DNA of 38,147 bases from Zygnema circumcarinatum (taxonomy: Eukaryota; Streptophyta; Zygnematophyceae; Zygnematales; Zygnemataceae). The stretch spans positions 251,082-289,228 of the forward strand of contig CM074815.1 in NCBI GenBank assembly GCA_037447605.1. The letters are read 5' to 3'. The position numbers and the translations under genes are program-made. Of this stretch, positions 30,938 through 38,147 are shown one piece after another (the stretch's first letter is position 1; each line of letters begins with the position of its first letter). The notes beneath the pieces are model-generated. The model saw nothing but the letters and a program-made list of their open reading frames with translations, was not told the DNA's origin and did not search any database.

Positions 30938-33900
30938 CCGCCCTCGCCCTCTCCCGTCCGATCCCACTCCCCCACGGCGCCCAGGTCGGGCCGTGACGTG
31001 ACAGCCTCATGTTGCGGAGGTGCCCGGGATAGAGGACCGTACGGGCCGAAGGGAGGATGGCCGTGACATCAAAATGGATGAAAAAAAAAAAAAAAAAAAA
31101 CAAAAAGAAATAAACCTGGGACATGTCCTCATTAGGAAGAGCAATGGGCGCAGACGATTGCGGGGAAATCGGCTGACTGAGTTTAACGCTTCTGGTTTCA
31201 CAAGCCTAAAGATTCTGTAAGCACATTCTTCTCCATGACTAACAAACCCTTACTCTAGCCCTAATTGAAGAACCAACCGTTGCTAAACGTTGATTATCAT
31301 CAAGAAAAATACTTTCAGCATCAGTGATTTTTCAAAGTTTCTGAAATGAGGATATAAACATTGCCAAATACTGTTAGTTCTTCGAGTATACCTGTTCTGC
31401 AAATCGCTTTTTGAAGCTTTCCATATACCTGTAAAAGAGACAAGCAAGACGCAGCCAGTTCAATTCAGTACAACCCTAAAAACCCTAGAAACCCTAAAAT
31501 CGCTTAAAACCCTATAAACCCTATAAACCCTATAAACCCTATAATCCCTATAAACCCTAAAAAGCCTAAAAACCGTAAAAAAATTTCCACGCGTGAAGAT
31601 GAGTGACTACTTTGACTGTTCGACCATTTCTGTTGGACCATATTCACTGCACCAGTTGCAGCCACGCATTCGCCTAATCTCTCTCTAATGTCGCCCAATG
31701 CTCTCCCACGCATGCAGGGATGTCGGAGAAAACATGCTGACGAGTGCACCCATTTCGATCGAGAAGGTGACTCTACTTCGAGAATTGTAAGTGGTTTTTA
31801 GGGTTTTTCAGTGCTTTAAGTCCTGCGGATTAAAATATCTAGAAACGAGAATATGGAAATATGTTAAAATTGTGTTGAAGATCAGTCTGAACCAATCATG
31901 TGCTTTCATTTGCGGCAGGATTTTTCACTTATGCTGTGTCTCTAATCTGTCACTTGCAGGTACTTGGACAGTAACAACATCACAGACATTTCCGAGTTTT
32001 TTGTTGACATGCCTTTACTCTCGATTTTGTAAGCACAAACTGTATATTCATAACTTTCTAATTTCCTTTCGTTTTGGTGACTATAAACGGACAGCTTCAT
32101 GGTTTGCCACGAGCAAATTTTACTAGGTGATTATATAATTTTTTTTCAAGGTTATTTCATAGCCGGAATAACGCATCCCAAAGGTTCTTAAAAGAGCGAA
32201 ATAAAGGCGTAACATTTTGCGGTAGTTTCAAGGTTTGCAGGGATCTCAGCAATAACGAAATCCCGAATTTTCCCGACGTCACTATCGCAATGCCGTCCTT
32301 CAAGTCGTTGTGAGTAGAATGAGTACTTCGCCCAATGGTGGGAGAGAACTCTACCGAATTTTTCATCTGTTCTTGACACTTGAATACTGTCTATAGATTT
32401 CTCAACAACCTGGTTTCGTAACTTGCAGAAAGAAACATTTTAGAGCTTGACGTGTATATGGCTCAATTCAAATTACTTCTGTGTATCAGGCTGATTTGAA
32501 AGCATTTCATTCTCGTTATAATGTTGCTGTGAAGTGAAAGAACAAGAAAGAAAAGTTTTTGCCCCAGAAAGAACACAGATCCTTCACTCAGATTCTTCCT
32601 TCACTATGCCCCTTATAGCATATGTTGCCCTTAGTATGCAAGCACTGCAATGAGGTTTACGTCTCATCTGCGTTGTCCGATACATTTCTGCAGGAAAGTG
32701 CGTGGAAATCTGCTAAGCAGCTTATCTAAATTGAGCAATTTTACTCAGCTTGAGAACTTGTAAGTCGATGATCCTCTCTCTTGGTGAAGGTCAAAATCAG
32801 TTTACATCTCTTCTGAGCAAGAGCGGCCGCAATCTTGCATTTGAAAAAACTAGCAGTTTTAAAGAGGAAACTGAGCGTCCGCTTGGGCTTTTTCCCACAG
32901 AGATGTGGGAGGGAACAAGTTGACCACTGTGCCCGCCGTAATCAGCAACTTGAATTTACTCCAGACACTGTGAGTTCCAACCACTTTGCTGCCCCTGAAT
33001 TCGGTCAATTGATAAACCCTTAGAAACAAAACTGGCGTGATGCCACTTTTAAGTGAAATCCTTAAGAAAAACCCTAATATCCTTTTTCTGAAAGAATTTT
33101 TTTTCAGTAAGTTCTTCTTTCTTTCTTACTGAAAGAACTTTCTTTCAGAATGAATTCATGAGCTTTACTAAGTCCTCGGCAATCATTTTAAAGTTAGGCG
33201 CATCCTTCACATCCTTGCCGTAGATGCCGTGAACCAAACTCACTTCTGGTGGAATAGATTTTTATGAATTGAACCTCTTGGTAATAGTTAGTTTCTCTCC
33301 ATTAAACATTACCTTAATGACTGCAATCTCTGAACGCACGCCACTTCTTTGCTGAAAGCGAAATTATTGTGACATCTGATGCTTGAAACTTGATACAATG
33401 TCGGTGCTTGCCCTTAGGGTTTTGCAGCTTATATAAAAACTGAGACTGAGATCTGTCTGTCGAGGTGCAGGTATTTGGACAACAACAACATCACTGGCGG
33501 AATTCCGGCTTTTATAGGAAACATATCTTTCCTTCAGGCTTTGTAGGCATCGCAACCGCACCTTTTGTTCCAAATTTTTAATGTAAGAAAATAGCTGTTC
33601 ACAGCATCTCTCGGCAGATCTGATCGTGATTGACACCTTTTTTGTTCCTCTGATGGTTCAGGGATTTGTCCAACAATCCTTTAACTGGAAGCATTCCTGA
33701 CACCTTTGCGTCCGACGACTTTTATTTTGACGAAAGTTTGCTGTTCTACAAGTACATTAGCTTCATTGGACTTACGCACATGTGAGTCTGAACTGCGTGC
33801 TCAAAACTGCTTGATGTGAGTAAGGTCAAGAGCTGCAGGGAACTCAAATTGACACTAACTGACATCTGCCATAACTCCAACAATTTCGCGAGCTTGCTGC

Positions 33901-33978
33901 AAAGTCCTGAACTATCCCGACTTACGAATCCTCTAATCAAAGAAGAAGGAGAAGAAGCAGAAGACGACGAAGTAGAAG

Positions 33979-34010
<32 letters not shown>

Positions 34011-36251
34011 GAAGAAGAAGAAGAAGAAGAAGAAGAAGGAGAAGACGAAGAAGAGGAAGTAGGAGGAGAAAAAGAAGTAGAAGAAGAAGAAGGAGACGAA
34101 GAAGAAGAAGAAGAAGAAGAAGAAGAAGAAGAAGCACACCAACGCATTGCGCAATCAGTCCTTAAAGATGAATTCGGACATTATTGATATCCGGTTGTGA
34201 TCGATTGTGGACGATTGATATTCACTCTTTGCTGTCCAGTGGAAACTTGTGGATGTCTAATGGCCTTTTTTTTTTCTTGCATGCAGGAACTTGAGCCATT
34301 GTCAACTCAATGGAAACATTTCCTCAAAATTTGGAAACTTAAAAAGGCTCGAATCCTTGTAAGAACTCTTACGCTTCGGATACTTAGCCGTTTAGGCTGT
34401 TTAGGGTTAGCTTTTGAGATTCTTCATACTCAGCCTTTTGAGGGTAGTGTTTTCGAGTTGTAGCCTGCAAGCTCGTGGTTCTTGGCGTGAGGAAATGTGA
34501 AACTCCTAGCAATTCATTGGAGGCGCTTATTCGTCCGCAGGGACTTGTCAGCCAATGGGCTGAGCGGAGAGCTTCCAGATTTGCAGAACACTCGCCTTCA
34601 AGTGCTGTAAGTGAGCAGTTTCTGGCTTTGCTTCTCGCATTTGTCTTCGTTTGTTCCCGGGCCCATTCGATAGCTGAATATTGAGAAGTAATTGCCACTA
34701 GTAAAGATAACAACGCTTATCGAGGGAACGTTTTTTCGAACATTTTAAGTGATTCTACTTTTAAAAAGTTAGTTCAAGCTAAAGAAGAAGGTTGCTCAAA
34801 AAACCCAAACCTGAGACCTCAGGTTTTCTCACTCAAAAACCCTAAAAACCTTCCATTCGCAATACATGTGCAGACTTTTCTCAGGCATTCTACTTCATCG
34901 TACATTTGTCTACACTTGTACTCATATGCAAAGCCACGAAGCTGCACACTGGTTTTTAGGGTTTTTAGGATTTTAGGGTTTTTGTTTGTCTTCAGTAATT
35001 TTAACCTGCAGACAATGTCGGTGGCCTTTCCAACCGATTGCAGGAACTTGTCCCAAAATGCTCTTACTGGCATTGTGACCCCTTCTTTGGGCAACCTTTC
35101 ATTGAATTCGATGTAAGTTCGGTAACCTCCAACTGCTGTTCCATTTTCACGATGTATTTAAGAAGAAATGGCTTCAAAACATGGACTGGAATTACAAACT
35201 GGAACTAAAAACCCTAAAAACCCTAAAAACCCTAATAGTTCATTGACATGTAAAGACGTAAGTCTTGTCGGCGTCAATAAGAGCAGCCACATGCGACATG
35301 AGAGTCAAGTCCAAAACCCTAAAATTTTGTTGGTTCCAGAAACCACTGTGATTTTTGTATTATTCATGAACTAAGACTTGTGCAAAAGTAAACTAAGCAA
35401 TGTAACACCTATAGCTTACAAAATAAAGCATATTGCTCCAACTTTCTTCAGAATGAATTCAGGCCAAGGCCGCCTAGCATGAGCATTGCTAAAATCCGTC
35501 GGACAGAATGAATCAGTCTATAAGTTAAATTCCCAATACAAAACCATCATTTCTAACATGTCCAAGACATAATCACTCCTACAAGCTTCAGCCGAGTCCC
35601 CTGGCACCCTCCTAATTTGACCCTCCTAATTTCACCCTCCTAATTTCACCCTCCCAATTTCGAAGTTAGAGCAGCAATGTGCTCTGCGATAGGGATCGCC
35701 TACTTTGTTTCTGTTTCCCTCTCTCTTGTTGCCCCTCCCTCCCTCCCTCCCTCACCTATCCTAAACAATCACTATCTTTCTCTCCCTGTCCAGCGACTTA
35801 AGCGGCAACAGTTTTTTCGGAATTCTTCCCGCGGAGCTCACTTTCAACAAAAACTTGTCGGCGTGTGACAAGTACGTGCTTCACATTGTTTCGAATGTTT
35901 CATGCTCTTCTTGCGACATTGAGAGTTATTTTTTTCAAGAACTCACACAATTTCCATTGATTTGGGCATTGCAGCTATCTTCCAGGAAATCAGGGACTCC
36001 AAATTCTGTGTGTTCAAGGTGAGGGGACGACTACTACTTAGATGTATAAAAGGTCTGCATCTTCCATTACCGATTTGAGGACGCAGCATTTGAGGAGGAT
36101 AGGAAATATCTTCCTTGTTTATTTCCATTCAGATCATGCTCGATTTCCAGTTCAGTTTGACAGTTCGCACATTTCTGACATTACATCTCATGCGACTCTT
36201 AATACTATCCGTACTATAGGTGTTCGAAGCTCGATTGAACCTCCCCACCTC

Positions 36252-36299
<48 letters not shown>

Positions 36300-37981
36300 A
36301 CCACTCTCCTCCCTCCTTCCCAACACAAAGAATGATAAGTGTTGACCTTGTTCAGGCTACATCCAGAATAACGCATCGCCTCCTCCCCCGCCCCCGTCTC
36401 CGCCTCCCCCGTCTCCACCTCCGGCTCGAAATAGCGATAATGGTTGCCATTCTTTCACTCATCATTTTTCCCTTAATGGCTGCAAATGTGAAGGGCATCT
36501 GACCCTCTGCAAATTGCCATTAGGCCTTTCTTTCATAGACTTCTGACTCGGTGGTCGATTTTTCTTTGCAGGTCGATTGTTTGTGATCATTCTTGTTGTG
36601 GTGGGAGTCCTTGTACTCATTGGCGGCGCCCTCCTTTTGGCCTACATTTGCCTCCGCCCAAGTAATGATGTCCATTCTCTCTCCAGTCTCTTTGTCGTAG
36701 TCTTCTTCACAATCTATCTCCTTTCGGAAATCTGTATCCAAAGTGAGGCTTTGAAGGCGCTGAAATTTAGAACCGCTACTCTGACAAAACTGTAACTTTT
36801 CTAAACAGACTCGTTTGGATTGGTTTGAAGCATGCAGAGAAGTCGGTGAAATCACAGTTTGCCGTGAAATTGGAGGACCATTTCGTGAAGCCAATTGGGC
36901 TGCAAAGCATCCGTGAAGCCACCGACAATTTCAGCGAGGACAAGCTGCTCGGCCAGGGCGGCTACGGCAGTGTGTACAAAGGGGACTTAAAGAACGGGGA
37001 GGTTTGGGCGGTGAAGAGGGCCACCACTGTCTCGCTTCAAGGCCTGCAGATTTTTCAGAATGAGGTGAGACCTAAGTTTAGGATTTAGGGTTTAGGGTAT
37101 AGGGTTCAGGATTTAAGGTTTAGGGTATAGGGTTTTTAGGGCTTTTAGGGTCTTTTTAAGTCTTCCATTGTTCACCATTTCAACCCGAGTTGTTTCACAC
37201 GTCAAGATGGCAATGATGCGCAAACCTCACGAGCACTTTGCTGTATGCAGGTTGACATCATTTCAAGGATGAACCACAAAAATCTCGTGAAGTTGCTCGG
37301 CTTTTGCGACGAGGACAACGAACAGATTTTGATATACGAGTTTGTTGAAAACGGCACATTGAGCTCAGCTCTTCGATTGAAAGAGGGTAGACTTTCCATC
37401 CCTTTGGAGTTTTGGATCAGCCTTCTCACTTGCTGTACTCTTATTGTCTTGCGAGTGCTTGAAATTTCGAGAACTGTCCATCACGAAAGCTTGGAACTTC
37501 ATTCGTAACCAATCGTTGTTCCGTAAATGTCCACTATATCGATTTGGCATTGGTATATTGAACATTGTAACATTGTTGTTAATGCATCTTGTGATGAACC
37601 AGGAGGAGGTAAAACCCCTTTGACTTTCACGCAGCGCTTAGGAGTTGCCTTGGGAGCAGCCGAGGGTCTGGCATACCTCCACACGCAGGCGAAGCCCGCC
37701 ATCATTCACCGCGATGTCAAGTCGGACAACATTCTCTTGGACGCCAAATTACAGGTGTGGAATGGCGCAGTCCTTTCTTCCTTAATTTGAATCTCTCGAA
37801 GTAGGCTCGACTTTTGATGTAGGCATTTGCGCATGACCACCCCCCGCAAGGCAATAACAGTACATCGCTATGAATCTTGTCGCAGGCAAAAGTTGCTGAT
37901 TTTGGGCTCCTAAAGGACAACGAAGACGAGGAGGCCTCAATCCATAGGACACGTGTGGCGGGGACGCATGGGTACATGGAC
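29372..37981 (+). CDS. LRR receptor-like kinase (kinase related to subfamily VIII), broken in activation segment
   Basis: Exons: 29372-30669, 30825-30893, 31154-31216, 31718-31786, 31960-32028, 32241-32309, 32694-32759, 32901-32969, 33471-33542, 33662-33781, 34287-34358, 34541-34606, 35044-35112, 35794-35871, 35975-36018, 36356-36442, 36572-36661, 36838-37064, 37251-37386, 37603-37754 and 37886-37981: 1027 codons in frame. Order: signal peptide, LRR cap ([22 protein letters not shown]), about 14 LRRs in exon 1, about 13 LRRs on single phase-2 exons, Pro-rich stalk ([16 protein letters not shown]), membrane helix (exon 17), kinase. Kinase motifs: [41 protein letters not shown]. It should be a plasma-membrane RD kinase; ligand unknown. 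Homology to the paralogue at 13.9-14.3 kb stops after GTHGYMD; the frame then reads CNS-stop. The 36838 acceptor was chosen for phase. The start could be as early as 29126. Confidence 0.85.
30904..30934. repeat. (CT)n microsatellite in receptor-kinase intron
   Basis: Pure CT run just after the donor of exon 30825-30893. Confidence 0.85.
31474..31585. repeat. AAACCCTAAA/AAACCCTAT repeat in receptor-kinase intron
   Basis: More than ten units of AAACCCTA plus one or two bases (for example CCCTATAAA repeated five times). Related short arrays lie in other introns at about 24432-24458, 34840-34857, 35207-35240 and, as TTTAGGGT, 37077-37150. Periods of eight or nine differ from a true telomere array. 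Confidence 0.75.
33941..34134. repeat. (GAA)n trinucleotide expansion in receptor-kinase intron
   Basis: About 190 bp of GAA with scattered GTA, GGA and GAC variants between exons 33662-33781 and 34287-34358. Frames through it would encode poly-Glu, poly-Phe or poly-Ser/Leu and are not genes. Confidence 0.9.
36246..36300. repeat. (CT)n microsatellite in receptor-kinase intron
   Basis: Pure CT run in the intron preceding the Pro-rich exon 36356-36442. Confidence 0.9.
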
Positions 37982-38147
37982 TGTAACAGCTGAAAACCGC
38001 CTCTTCAGCCTGCGCGGAATCACACACCAGCACTCAGCAAAACAGAGTTCAGATTGAGAGGGATTCAGAGAGAAAGAGAGCTTCAGAGTGGGGAGCAGCC
38101 CGGGGTGGGCGTGCAACCGTATGCCGGTACGTTGGTTGGGTGACGAC
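37982..38147. mobile_element. Possible LTR or other insertion starting TGTAAC
   Basis: At 37982 similarity to the paralogous kinase exon stops abruptly and unrelated sequence begins with TGTAACAGCTG. Many plant LTRs begin TG, so a retrotransposon terminus is plausible. The right end, target duplication and coding part lie outside the window. A private intron (donor at T/GTAACA) or a scaffold misjoin are alternatives. Confidence 0.35.

Noticed and set aside
31474-31585. Interstitial true telomere
   Set aside because: Irregular 8-9 base period, inside an intron, flanked by coding exons.
33816-34187. Open frame with long poly-Glu stretch
   Set aside because: It is the GAA repeat inside a receptor-kinase intron; the opposite-strand frames are equally open.

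Overview
This is eukaryotic, plant-lineage nuclear DNA. Every convincing gene is split by GT-AG introns, and most encode plant-type proteins: two plastid-targeted enzymes, a nuclear-encoded plastid ribosomal protein, a plant-specific small protein, a plant SEN1-type helicase and an LRR receptor kinase with a subfamily VIII-like kinase domain. Dense (GA)n/(CT)n tracts, CCCTAA-like motifs in introns, and many small exons suggest a streptophyte green alga, perhaps zygnematophycean, more than a seed plant. That taxonomic guess is inference. I built the exon models by hand; reading phase is continuous across every junction I list unless stated.

Layout. 1-4155 (-): N-terminal nine exons of a large SEN1-family helicase, whose ATPase domains lie off the left edge. 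4156-5586: head-to-head promoter region with a dense cluster of GTAC motifs. 5587-7488 (+): plastid ribosomal protein uL29, complete in three exons. 7489-8889: convergent spacer. 8890-10490 (-): NAA30, the NatC acetyltransferase catalytic subunit, complete in four exons, with an unusual N/P-rich N-terminus and a His-rich C-terminus. 10491-13937: gene-poor, with degenerate GCGATCACG repeats and a tRNA-like, SINE-like element. 13938-14312 (-): fragment of a receptor-kinase gene running into a 100-N assembly gap (14313-14412). 14413-16259 (-): first three exons of plastid RsmG (GidB); its 3' exons are missing into repeat and gap. 16260-18942: spacer with a second GTAC cluster. 18943-20886 (-): plant-specific TIGR01589-type protein, four exons. 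20887-23638: GC-rich promoter-like DNA, a GAACTGN minisatellite and a second tRNA-like motif. 23639-27817 (-): plastid 2-Cys peroxiredoxin, complete in seven exons. 27818-29371: divergent promoter region with a third GTAC cluster. 29372-37981 (+): LRR receptor kinase, 21 exons, broken inside the kinase activation segment at 37981, where unrelated sequence starting TGTAAC begins.

How the genes relate. There is no operon logic. Three genes (uL29c, RsmG, 2-Cys Prx) serve the plastid: translation, 16S rRNA modification and peroxide removal. The strongest unexplained signals are the GTAC clusters resembling SBP-box/CRR1 sites at three gene heads; complementary polypurine and polypyrimidine tracts on opposite sides of internal exons in three genes; NAA30 termini built from repeat-like DNA; and two oppositely oriented, closely related receptor-kinase copies, each broken at a suspicious junction.
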